From: Flavobacterium tyrosinilyticum
GTDB lineage: Bacteria; Bacteroidota; Bacteroidia; Flavobacteriales; Flavobacteriaceae
Direction of reading: 5' to 3'
NCBI RefSeq assembly: GCF_023656565.1
Contig: NZ_JAMOKG010000003.1
Coordinates: 124,001-188,000 of the forward strand
DNA: 64,000 nucleotides
Shown here: positions 56,477 to 64,000 of the stretch, one piece after another
Layout: each line of letters starts with the position of its first letter
Position numbering within the stretch: the first letter of the stretch is position 1
Made by a program: the position numbers and the translations under genes
The notes under the pieces: model-generated
What the model saw: the letters and a program-made list of their open reading frames with translations, nothing else
The model's database searches: none
What the model was told of the DNA's origin: nothing

Positions 56477-58153
56477 ATGAAAACTAACCGAATTAACCTT
56501 TTATGTGTAGCTCTCGCCTCTTTTGCTTTGAGTTTCAATACAGTTTCTGCACAAAAATCTGCTGATACTTATAAAAATATTGAGTTTAAAATGGCTGAAG
56601 TCCAAGAACCTGTAATTCCGAATTACAGTGTGAATCTAAAAGACTTTGGAGCTGTAAATGGCGGTTACGTTTTAAACACAAAAGCTTTTGCTGATGCTAT
56701 AGATGCCCTTTCTAAAAAAGGTGGAGGAAAATTAATTATCCCACCTGGGATTTGGCTCACGGGACCAATCATTCTAAAAAGTAATATTGAGCTTCATGCA
56801 GAAAAAGGCGCTTTAATCAAATTCAGTACCGATAAATCTTTATATCCAATAATCGAAACAAGCTTCGAAGGTTTAAACACTTGGCGTTGTATCTCTCCTA
56901 TTTATGGAAAAAACCTAGAGAATATTGCGTTTACCGGAAATGGTGTTTGGGACGGATCTGGCGAAGCTTGGCGACAAGTTAAAAAGAGTAAATTGACAGA
57001 TGAACAATGGAAAAAATTTGTAGCTTCTGGCGGGGTTTTAAATGAAAAGAAAGACAGCTGGTATCCTTCTGAACAATATTTAAAAGGGGCTAAAGGTGCA
57101 GATCAGAACATTCGTCTTGACTTGAAAACGAAAGAAGATTTTGAAGCTATTCACGATTTCCTACGTCCAGTTTTGGTAAGCATTCAAAATAGTAAAAGAG
57201 TGCTATTTGACGGACCTGTTTTTCAAAATTCTCCAGCATGGAATATTCACCCGTTATTAATTGAAGATTTAATTGTTCGAAATATAACCGTTCGTAATCC
57301 ATGGTTTTCTCAAAATGGTGACGGTCTTGATGTGGAATCTTGCAAAAATGTAGTAATTGAAAATTCTAGTTTTGATGTGGGAGATGATGCCATCTGTATC
57401 AAATCTGGAAAAGATAAAGACGGACGTGACAGAGGTGTTCCTTGCGAAAATATTATTGTAAAAAATAATATCGTATATCACGGACACGGCGGTGTTACGG
57501 TTGGAAGTGAAATGTCTGGAGGAGTAAAAAACCTGCACGTTTCTAACTGCACTTTTATGGGAACTGATGTTGGACTTCGTTTCAAAAGTACTCGCGGGCG
57601 TGGCGGTGTTGTAGAAAATATTTACATCTCAGATGTTTTTATGACTGATATTCCATCTCAGGCAATTTCTTTTGATTTGTATTATGGAGGAAAATCAATC
57701 GCTGAAACTTTAGCTGAAGGTGGAAATACAGTAAGCACAAAAGCAATTCCGGTAAACGAAGAAACACCTCAGTTCAAGAATATCGTAATCAAAAATATTA
57801 CGATTAAAGGCGCTCAGCAAGCCATATTCTTACAAGGGCTTCCTGAAATGAATTTAGAAAATATTGAAATCACAAATCTTATCGCGAAAGCACAAAAAGG
57901 TTTTTCTATAATTGATGCTAACGGAATTAAAATCAGCAATGCACAATTAGATATCGAAGCTAAAAATGCTTTCGAAATTTACAATACTAAAAACCTTTCG
58001 CTGAAAAATATCGAGTTTAACCCTTCTTCATCAAATGCAATTACGATTAATGGTGAAGCAAGTAAGAATATTGATTTAAGTGGTTCTAAAATTAATTTTT
58101 CTAAGACGACAACTGTTGATAAAAACGTTCCTAAAAAAGCGGTTAAGTTTTAA
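56477..58153 (+). CDS. GH28 polygalacturonase, probably exo-acting
   Basis: 558 residues with signal peptide about 1-26 (NTVSAQ). Motifs: QNGDGLD (Asn280, Asp282), VGDDAICIKSG (Asp303, Asp304), GHGGVTVGSEMSGG (His337) and RFKSTRGRGG (Arg368, Lys370). NGDG with MSGG and the long insertion at about 160-235 are typical of exo-polygalacturonases of Bacteroidota. Related to the GH28 near the left edge but clearly divergent. It would release galacturonate from oligosaccharides in the periplasm. It stands alone on the plus strand with its own palindrome-bearing promoter rather than the CAGG type. Confidence 0.9.
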   Translation: MKTNRINLLCVALASFALSFNTVSAQKSADTYKNIEFKMAEVQEPVIPNYSVNLKDFGAVNGGYVLNTKAFADAIDALSKKGGGKLIIPPGIWLTGPIILKSNIELHAEKGALIKFSTDKSLYPIIETSFEGLNTWRCISPIYGKNLENIAFTGNGVWDGSGEAWRQVKKSKLTDEQWKKFVASGGVLNEKKDSWYPSEQYLKGAKGADQNIRLDLKTKEDFEAIHDFLRPVLVSIQNSKRVLFDGPVFQNSPAWNIHPLLIEDLIVRNITVRNPWFSQNGDGLDVESCKNVVIENSSFDVGDDAICIKSGKDKDGRDRGVPCENIIVKNNIVYHGHGGVTVGSEMSGGVKNLHVSNCTFMGTDVGLRFKSTRGRGGVVENIYISDVFMTDIPSQAISFDLYYGGKSIAETLAEGGNTVSTKAIPVNEETPQFKNIVIKNITIKGAQQAIFLQGLPEMNLENIEITNLIAKAQKGFSIIDANGIKISNAQLDIEAKNAFEIYNTKNLSLKNIEFNPSSSNAITINGEASKNIDLSGSKINFSKTTTVDKNVPKKAVKF

Positions 58154-58509
58154 TTCGAAATTTTGAAATTTCAAACATAGCCCGTGGTTTCAACCACAGG
58201 GACGCAAGATTGTCACGTATTGCATTGCTCGCATTGTGTCCCATGGTCGAAACCAGATATATGTTTCTGTACCTTTTTAAAATAGGCCAAAGGCCTCAAA
58301 GCATCACCATAGGGCAACGCCCTATGAATTGATATAGACCGCCATAATAAAGCCCTGAAAGGGCGTAAGCGATTACGTGATTATTAATGCTTACGCCCTT
58401 TCAGGGCTTTTTTATGTGCCGTCTTCTTCATTATCACTGGGCGTTGCCCAGTGTTGATGATAGGAGCCTTTCAGGCTCTTTTACTTTCCGAGCTAACTTA
58501 CATCATAAC
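58154..58509. repeat. 356-bp gap: family F palindrome and a full family E element
   Basis: Degenerate CCCGTGGTTTCAACCACAGG pair at about 58,183-58,256, then family E at 58,284-58,487: GGCCAAAGGCC, ATAGGGCAACGCCCTAT, GCCCTGAAAGGGCGTAAGC facing GCTTACGCCCTTTCAGGGC, CTGGGCGTTGCCCAG and GAGCCTTTCAGGCTC. The small palindromes differ from those of the 13,558 copy but keep their pairing. Confidence 0.8.
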
Positions 58510-59340
58510 TTATAAGTTATAAAACTCATTCGCATTCTCAAACCAAATCTTATTCTGGTCTTCAATAGAAAACTTCGAAATATAATCTTCCAAAGTTTTT
58601 ACAACTTCATTATAATCAGAAGCTACATTTAAAACTGGCCAGTCTGAGCCGTACATTAATTTATCAACTGGAAAGTTTTCAAAAATTACATCTAAATACG
58701 GTTTTAAATCTTCTGGCTTCCAGTTTTTCCAGTCGGCTTCTGTGACCATTCCTGAGATTTTACACCAAACGTTTTCGTATTTTGCAATTTCCTCAATGCC
58801 ACTTTTCCAAATATAAATAGTTTCTGATTTAATATCTGGTTTTGCAATATGATCGATTACAAATTTTTGGTTTGGAAAATCTTTTACCAAACTTATCGCT
58901 GCAGGTAATTGGCGTTCGAAAATCAGAATATCATAAGTGTAACCGAATTTCTTTAAAGCTTGAATTCCATTTCTAAATGCTTCTCCAAACATAAAATCAT
59001 CCGCTTCGCCTTGAACAACATGTCTAAAACCTTTTAATTTTTTTTGATCTGAAAAGAATTGTAAACGTTCTTCGATATTCTCATTTCTCAAATCTATCCA
59101 GCCGACAACTCCTTTTATAAAATCATTTTTAGAAGCCAAATCCAATAAAAAACGAGTTTCTTCTTCCGATTGGCTTGCTTGAACCGCCACACAGCCTTCA
59201 AACTGGTTTTCTTTTAATAAAGGTTCTAAATTCTCAGGAAGAAAATCTCTTTGGATATTCTGCATCGTTTCGTCAATCCAGCTGTCTCTAACGGGATCAA
59301 ACTTCCAAAAGTGCTGATGGGAATCTATTCTTTTACTCAT
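58510..59340 (-). CDS. amidohydrolase-family sugar lactonase (L-fuconolactonase/L-rhamnonolactonase type)
   Basis: 276 residues, cytoplasmic. Metal-binding opening DSHQHFW (His8, His10), then DIERLFRL-like helices, KFVIDHIAKP, WCKISGMVTEADW and KLMYGSDWPVLNVA with the late Asp. This is the COG3618 pattern of L-fucono-1,5-lactonases and related lactonases. Six bp after the SDR gene, so the two form a pair. It would open the lactone made by a sugar dehydrogenase. Fucose versus rhamnose cannot be separated from sequence; the rhamnose-rich neighbourhood favours rhamnose or both. Confidence 0.82.
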   Translation of the reverse strand: MSKRIDSHQHFWKFDPVRDSWIDETMQNIQRDFLPENLEPLLKENQFEGCVAVQASQSEEETRFLLDLASKNDFIKGVVGWIDLRNENIEERLQFFSDQKKLKGFRHVVQGEADDFMFGEAFRNGIQALKKFGYTYDILIFERQLPAAISLVKDFPNQKFVIDHIAKPDIKSETIYIWKSGIEEIAKYENVWCKISGMVTEADWKNWKPEDLKPYLDVIFENFPVDKLMYGSDWPVLNVASDYNEVVKTLEDYISKFSIEDQNKIWFENANEFYNL

Positions 59341-59346
59341 AACTTT

Positions 59347-60144
59347 TTAATTAACATCGCTGATTAAAGCACGGTCTAAATGTACGTAACCTCCATCCAC
59401 ATAAACAAATTGTCCTGTAGTATGCGATGATTTTTCTGAAATGACGAAAAGTGCTGTATCTGCAATTTCTTCTGTTTTCGTCATACGACTCTCTAACGGA
59501 ATACTTTTATTGATTTTATTCAAAACCGTTTCACCATCTGGCAATGTTTTGATCCAATCTTCGTAAGCCGGCGTATAACTTTCAGCAATAATAATCGCAT
59601 TCGAACGAATTCCGTACTGAATCAAATCTACTGCCCATTCTCTCGTTAACCCCAGAACTCCTCCTTTTGCAGCAGCGTAACCAGAAGTTCCTCCCTGACC
59701 AGTTAAAGCCACTTTTGAACCGATATTTAAGATATTTCCTTTTGATTCTTTTAAGTATGGAAGTGAATATTTAGCTAAAAGAAAATAACTTACAACATTC
59801 AATTTCAAAGAATCCATAAATTCCTCGTAAGAAGCATCTAATCCTGCACCATCATTTACTCCAACATTATTAATTATAGCATCGATTCTTCCGTATTTTG
59901 CTCCGATTACTTTTACAGCATTTTCTATTGCAACAGGATCTGTTACATCAGTTTGTACAAATAAAGAATTAACGCCTCTTTTTTGAAGTCTTTCTACGTA
60001 TTCGAAACCTCTTGCATTTCTGTCAACTAAAACCGGAATTGCGCCTTCATCTGCCAATCTGTTCACGATTGTTTCTCCGATACTGCCTTCTTTTCCAGCC
60101 GAACCAGAAACGACAACTATTTTATTTTTTAAGTTTAAATCCAT
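59347..60144 (-). CDS. SDR-family dehydrogenase, probable 6-deoxysugar or 2-keto-3-deoxy-sugar-acid dehydrogenase
   Basis: 265 residues. Nucleotide-binding SGSAGKEGSIG at 13-23 (a variant TGxxxGIG), INNVG at 91-95, catalytic Ser143, Tyr156 and Lys160 (YAAAK), and the C-terminal TGQFVYVDGGY. Two jobs fit the pathway: oxidation of L-fucose or L-rhamnose to the lactone, or of 2-keto-3-deoxy-L-fuconate/rhamnonate to the 2,4-diketo acid. Directly upstream of the lactonase gene. The unusual glycine-rich loop may reflect cofactor choice, but this is not testable by eye. Confidence 0.8.
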   Translation of the reverse strand: MDLNLKNKIVVVSGSAGKEGSIGETIVNRLADEGAIPVLVDRNARGFEYVERLQKRGVNSLFVQTDVTDPVAIENAVKVIGAKYGRIDAIINNVGVNDGAGLDASYEEFMDSLKLNVVSYFLLAKYSLPYLKESKGNILNIGSKVALTGQGGTSGYAAAKGGVLGLTREWAVDLIQYGIRSNAIIIAESYTPAYEDWIKTLPDGETVLNKINKSIPLESRMTKTEEIADTALFVISEKSSHTTGQFVYVDGGYVHLDRALISDVN

Positions 60145-60461
60145 TTTTTGTGGGTATTTAAAGTTTAATAGTAGTTAGATTTTTTAAACACATAGAAACA
60201 TAGTTTTTAAAACCACTTAAAAGGCGTTCCACTTGCATTAACACACATAGCTATGTGTTAAGAACTAGTTTCTTTTTTATTCTCTTTTACAAACAATAAA
60301 AATCTATGTTTCTATGTGTTTAATATTTATTCAGCATTTTTGTCATCCTGCGAAGGAAGGATCACACTAGAAATTCCACAATCTAAATCGTCAATCTTTG
60401 TCGATCAACTAATGCGATCCTTCCTTCGTCAGGATGACAAACAGTACTTCACAATATACTT
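60145..60461. repeat. 317-bp gap: family G palindrome and family A
   Basis: Family G at 60,187-60,323 (ACACATAGAAACATAG ... ACACATAGCTATGTGTTA ... CTATGTTTCTATGTGTTT) then family A at 60,339-60,442 with a matched but different arm variant, GTCATCCTGCGAAGGAAGG / CCTTCCTTCGTCAGGATGAC. Confidence 0.8.
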
Positions 60462-61475
60462 TTAGTCTATTTCAATTAATGCCTTAATCACATTGTTTTT
60501 AGGATCAATCAAGTTTCCAAAATTATTAATCATTTCAGCAAAACTTGTTCTGTGCGTGATGTATTTTTTCGGATCAATTTTTCCTTCTTTCAAACATTTC
60601 ATTACATATTCGAAATCTTCGATCGTTGCATTTCTACTGCTCATTAAAGTCGATTCTCTTTTATGGAAATCAGGATGACTAAAACTTAACTCTCCCTTTT
60701 GAAGTCCGACCAAAACAAATCTTCCGCCATGCGAAATATAATTAAAAGCGCTGTTCATCACTTTCTGATTTCCAGTCGCATCAATCACCACATTTGCCAT
60801 GTCGCCGTTTGTTAATTCAGCTAATTTTTGCGCAACATCATCGTTTAACGGATTAATCGTTTCGTCTGCATTTAATTCTGTTTTACAGAAGTTTAATCTG
60901 TAATCGTTGATATCCATTACGATTACTTTTGCTCCGGCAATTTTAGCAAACTGAATCAAACCAATTCCAATTGGTCCTGCTCCCATTACCAAAACGGTGT
61001 CCGTTGGTTTTACAGCCGCCCTTCTAACTCCGTGCGCTGCAATTGCCAACGGCTCAACCAAAGCCAGTTCATCATAATCTAAACCTTGACCATGCAATAA
61101 ATATTGTTCTGGAATCGACACATATTCAGCCATTCCGCCGTCAATGTGAACGCCGAAAACTTTAATATTTACACAGCAGTTTGTCAATCCGTTTCTACAA
61201 GCCACACATTTTCCGCAGTTGAAATACGGAATAAAAGTTACTTTATCGCCAGGCTTGAAACCTTCCGCATTTCCTTTTACATATTCCGCAGCCAATTCGT
61301 GACCTAAAATTCTTGGATATTCAAAATACGGCTGAGTACCACCAAAAGCGTGAATATCAGTTCCGCAGATTCCGATTCTTTTAATTTTCAATAAAACTTC
61401 CCCCTCTTTTGGTTCTGGAATACTGGTTTCTTTTAGTAAAAATTCCTGCGGTTTTTCGCAAACAATATATTTCAT
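60462..61475 (-). CDS. zinc-dependent medium-chain alcohol/sugar dehydrogenase
   Basis: 337 residues. Catalytic zinc ligands Cys37 (GICGTDIHAFGG), His59-Glu60 (LGHE) and a later Asp/Glu; structural zinc Cys87, Cys90, Cys93 and Cys101. Rossmann fold with VLVMGAGPIGIGLIQFAKIAGAKVIVMD. Resembles sorbitol/threonine-dehydrogenase-like enzymes found in L-fucose and L-rhamnose oxidation clusters. It could perform whichever of the two oxidation steps the neighbouring SDR does not. A 317-bp repeat-filled gap separates it from the SDR gene; cotranscription is possible but unproven. Confidence 0.85.
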   Translation of the reverse strand: MKYIVCEKPQEFLLKETSIPEPKEGEVLLKIKRIGICGTDIHAFGGTQPYFEYPRILGHELAAEYVKGNAEGFKPGDKVTFIPYFNCGKCVACRNGLTNCCVNIKVFGVHIDGGMAEYVSIPEQYLLHGQGLDYDELALVEPLAIAAHGVRRAAVKPTDTVLVMGAGPIGIGLIQFAKIAGAKVIVMDINDYRLNFCKTELNADETINPLNDDVAQKLAELTNGDMANVVIDATGNQKVMNSAFNYISHGGRFVLVGLQKGELSFSHPDFHKRESTLMSSRNATIEDFEYVMKCLKEGKIDPKKYITHRTSFAEMINNFGNLIDPKNNVIKALIEID

Positions 61476-61645
61476 TTTTTGTTTCGTTTAAATTTCTAAT
61501 TGGACTCGGATGATACAGATTCGCTATCGCGAAGACACGGATTAAACGGGTTCTTTATTAACTTTCTTACATATAAAATCCGTTCTAATCCGCGTTTTTA
61601 CGAAGTAAATCAGTTTTATCCGCGTCACAATAACAGATAGTTATA
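61476..61645. repeat. intergenic repeat family H
   Basis: GATTCGCTATCGCGAAGACAC at about 61,512-61,532 repeats the arm seen at 45,309, followed by two AATCCGCGTTTTT / ATCCGCGTCAC fragments; the right arm is degenerate. Confidence 0.65.
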
Positions 61646-62500
61646 TTACTTTTTATATACTACAGCTTTTTGCTTACTAGTTCCTAAACCTTCAATTCCC
61701 AATTCAACAACATCGCCAGCTTTAATGTAAATAGGTTCTGGTTTTATTCCTAAACCAACTCCAGGAGGTGTTCCCGTGCTAATAATATCACCCGGAAGCA
61801 AAGTCATAAACTGACTTAAATAATGTACCAAATAAGGAATTTTGAAAACCAAATTTAAGGTGTTACTATCTTGGTACTTTTTACCATTTACCGTCAGCCA
61901 CATTTTTAAATTGTCCACATCTGCGATTTCATCTTTTGTAGCCAAAAATGGTCCAAGAGGCGCAAAAGTGTCACTTCCTTTTCCTTTTGCCCATTGTCCG
62001 CCACGCTCCAGCTGAAAACCTCTTTCACTGTAATCATTTAGCAAAGCATAACCAGCCACATAATCTAAAGCTTCTGCTTCTTCAACGTAACTCGCTTTTT
62101 TACCCACAATAAAAGCCAATTCAACTTCCCAGTCTGTTTTTTCACTATTTTTCGGAATAATCAAATCATCATCTGGTCCGCACAAAGAGGTAGTTGATTT
62201 AAAGAAAATAATCGGTTCTGTCGGAATTGGAGCATTTGTTTCTTTACAATGGTCAATATAATTCAATCCAATGCAGATAATTTTTGAAGGACGAGCAACA
62301 GGAGACCCCAAACGTACCGAAGCATTAACTTCTGGCAAAGTTGGATTGTTTTCTAATGCTTTTTGTAATTTCTCTAATCCGTTTTCTTCAAAGAAACTTT
62401 CGTTAAAATCGGTTACAATCGAAGAAACATCATATCTCTTTTCTCCAATTAAAACTCCTGGTTTTTCTTTTCCGATTTCTCCAAAACGTATTAATTTCAT
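61646..62500 (-). CDS. fumarylacetoacetate-hydrolase-family protein, probable 2,4-diketo-3-deoxy-sugar-acid hydrolase
   Basis: 284 residues, cytoplasmic. FAH fold: short N-terminal domain, then KIICIGLNYIDHCKETNA, PIIFFKSTTSLCGPDD, DWEVELAFIVGK (metal-binding Glu pair) and PGDIISTGTPPGVGLG. Length and motifs fit the bacterial 2,4-diketo-3-deoxy-L-fuconate/rhamnonate hydrolases that give pyruvate and L-lactate. With the lactonase and two dehydrogenases, only the sugar-acid dehydratase of the pathway is missing from the window. First gene of this leftward cluster; its promoter region carries one of two mirrored 28-bp boxes. Confidence 0.82.
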   Translation of the reverse strand: MKLIRFGEIGKEKPGVLIGEKRYDVSSIVTDFNESFFEENGLEKLQKALENNPTLPEVNASVRLGSPVARPSKIICIGLNYIDHCKETNAPIPTEPIIFFKSTTSLCGPDDDLIIPKNSEKTDWEVELAFIVGKKASYVEEAEALDYVAGYALLNDYSERGFQLERGGQWAKGKGSDTFAPLGPFLATKDEIADVDNLKMWLTVNGKKYQDSNTLNLVFKIPYLVHYLSQFMTLLPGDIISTGTPPGVGLGIKPEPIYIKAGDVVELGIEGLGTSKQKAVVYKK

Positions 62501-62899
62501 AATCGTATATTTTTAATTGTTAGTTTATTTTTTCAGATGAAATGAGTTCACCAATTGTATATTATCGCAACAATTCTGCTTTTTTCAATTTCGAAATTCA
62601 TCAAAAGAACAAAGTAAAATTAATAAATGTAAAAAATACAATTACAAAAATACTTTTTAAAAATTAATATCCGAGATATATTTCGTTTTCCTATTCTTAA
62701 AATGACTAAACTTTAAATTTTTATAACATTTTTTAGATGGTTTGTAGAAATTATATCACTAATTAAGCTTTTCTAGAAAAAGATTCTTTAATAAATAAAG
62801 GATTTCTTGTTCATTTAAATCTTATTTCTACTTTTGTAATTGTATTTTTTACATTTATTATTTCAAACGATTTCACTACTCAAAAATTCCTATACAAAA
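62501..62899. promoter_or_regulatory. 399-bp divergent regulatory region with mirrored 28-bp boxes
   Basis: A 28-bp sequence at 62,622-62,649 is repeated as its exact reverse complement at 62,832-62,859, 182 bp apart. Each copy, read toward its own gene, contains TTTTG (a -33-like box), TAATTG and the imperfect palindrome TGTATTTTTTACA, so both divergent genes carry the same operator in the same place. The rest is AT-rich with no feature seen. Confidence 0.7.
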
Positions 62900-64000
62900 A
62901 TGATAAAATTAAAAGGCATAACTTGGAATCATACAAGAGGTTTACTTCCAATGGTTGCTACATCGCAGCGTTTTACTGAACTACATCCTGATGTTGAAAT
63001 TTCTTGGGAAAAGAGAAGTTTACAAGAATTTGCCGATGCTTCTATTGAAGACCTAGCCAAAAGATTTGATTTATTGGTAATCGATCATCCTTGGACAGGT
63101 TTTGGAGCTCAAACCAAGGCGATTCTTCCGTTATCTGATTATTTATCAAACGAATATATTAAAGATCAAGAAATTAATACGGTTGGCAAATCGTACGGAA
63201 GTTATGTTTTTCACGACAAATTATGGGCTCTTCCTATCGATGCTGCAACTCCGGTTGCTTCTGCCCGCTTGGATATTTTAGAAAAAAATAATTTAGAAGT
63301 TCCCAAAACCTACGAGGATTTATTGGCTTTAGCGAAAAAAGGTTTAGTCGCTTTTGCTGGAATTCCGGTAGATGTTTTAATGAGTTTTTATATGTTTTGC
63401 TGCAGTTTAGGCGAAGCTCCTTTTCTTTCGGAAGAAAAAGTGATTTCTGAAACTACAGGAATCAAAGCGCTTCAAATGTTTAGAGAACTGGCGCAGTTGA
63501 TTGATCCAGCTAACTTTAACCGTAATCCAATTCAAGTTTACGAAGCAATGGTCAATTCAGACGAAATCGCGTATTGCCCTTTTGCTTACGGTTATTCTAA
63601 TTATTCTCGCATTGGCTACAGCCAAAACCTTTTACATTTTTATGATTTAGTAAAACTGAATGAGAATCCGATGATTTCTTCTTTGGGAGGAACTGGATTG
63701 GCTGTTTCTTCATTCAGCGAACATATTGAAACCGCCATAAAATACGCCGAATTTACGTGTTCATCACAAGTACAGCAAAATATTTATACCGATAATGGCG
63801 GTCAGCCAGGACATTTACAAGCTTGGAAAAGCGAAAGAATTAATGGCGTGACGCATGATTATTTCAAAAATACACTTCCTGCGTTAGAACGTGCTTTCCT
63901 TCGTCCGAGATATTACGGTCACATGTATTTCCAAGATAACGCGGGAGATGTGGTTCGTAATTATTTGATGAATGGCGGAGACGAATTAAAAGTATTGGAA
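62900..64000 (+). CDS. extracellular-solute-binding-like protein without signal peptide, incomplete at window edge
   Basis: 367 codons, open to the right edge. Looks like a family-1 periplasmic binding protein: KGITWNHTRGLLPMVATSQ, FTELHPDVEISWEKRSLQEF, DLLVIDHPWTG, YVFHDKLWALPIDAATPVAS, CPFAYGYSNYSRIG and NGGQPGHLQAWKSE. But it starts MIKLKGITWNH with no hydrophobic leader or lipobox, and no upstream in-frame Met supplies one. A cytoplasmic sensor or enzyme derived from a binding protein is possible. Divergent from the FAH-family gene with mirrored operators, so it may belong to the same regulon. Confidence 0.7.
   Translation, partial: MIKLKGITWNHTRGLLPMVATSQRFTELHPDVEISWEKRSLQEFADASIEDLAKRFDLLVIDHPWTGFGAQTKAILPLSDYLSNEYIKDQEINTVGKSYGSYVFHDKLWALPIDAATPVASARLDILEKNNLEVPKTYEDLLALAKKGLVAFAGIPVDVLMSFYMFCCSLGEAPFLSEEKVISETTGIKALQMFRELAQLIDPANFNRNPIQVYEAMVNSDEIAYCPFAYGYSNYSRIGYSQNLLHFYDLVKLNENPMISSLGGTGLAVSSFSEHIETAIKYAEFTCSSQVQQNIYTDNGGQPGHLQAWKSERINGVTHDYFKNTLPALERAFLRPRYYGHMYFQDNAGDVVRNYLMNGGDELKVLE

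Noticed and set aside
58854..58867. Second copy of the TGTAATCGATTACA operator
   Set aside because: Only half the palindrome (CGATTACA) is present and it lies inside the lactonase coding sequence.

Overview
The window looks like a chromosome segment of a Flavobacterium-type Bacteroidota. It is AT-rich, carries a SusC/SusD pair with a surface-lipoprotein export signal on SusD, has -7 boxes of the TAnnTTTG type, and is packed with secreted carbohydrate-active enzymes. No tRNA, rRNA or CRISPR array was seen.

Most of the window (1-45,130, all on the minus strand) is a large pectin utilisation locus in two blocks. Block 2 reads leftward from about 45,140 to a terminator at 21,628-21,658: GH78 rhamnosidase, two unassigned beta-propeller glycosidase-like proteins, GH2, GH106 rhamnosidase, a sialate-O-acetylesterase-like esterase, an (alpha/alpha)6-type protein of DUF5703 type, a PL1 lyase with accessory domains, a GH127 Cys-dependent beta-L-arabinofuranosidase, CE8 pectin methylesterase and CE12 rhamnogalacturonan acetylesterase. 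Block 1 reads leftward from about 21,140 and leaves the window: SusC, SusD, PL1, DUF3826, PL1, a 1,050-residue beta-helix protein, a GH140 apiosidase-like enzyme, GH28, GH43, a sialidase-fold protein and a partial GH78. Together they would cut homogalacturonan and strip branched rhamnogalacturonan (rhamnose, arabinofuranose, galactose, possibly apiose).

A third block (55,968 down to a terminator at 50,610-50,640) holds a beta-helix protein fused to an L-rhamnose-mutarotase-like domain, a Gfo/Idh/MocA oxidoreductase and an SSS-family sugar symporter. A second GH28 (56,477) is divergent from it. Then come four enzymes resembling the non-phosphorylating 6-deoxysugar (L-fucose/L-rhamnose) pathway that ends in pyruvate and L-lactate (58,510-62,500). 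A leaderless solute-binding-like protein begins at 62,900 and runs off the right edge.

Between blocks 2 and 3 is a non-pectin insert (45,563-50,466): an AraC regulator divergent from an Fsr-like MFS exporter, a SymE-family toxin divergent from a small XRE regulator, and an AT-rich SMC-like ATPase with a TOPRIM nuclease domain of the OLD type, which is a defence candidate.

The most striking non-coding signal is a direct repeat CAGG-N6-CAGG found upstream of the first gene of each of the three blocks. In each case it lies exactly 23 bp from the -7 box, which suggests one activator controls all three. A fourth, reversed copy with the same 23-bp spacing could drive a short RNA in the susC upstream region. 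Nearly every intergenic gap also holds members of at least ten families of palindromic interspersed repeats, often nested or paired.
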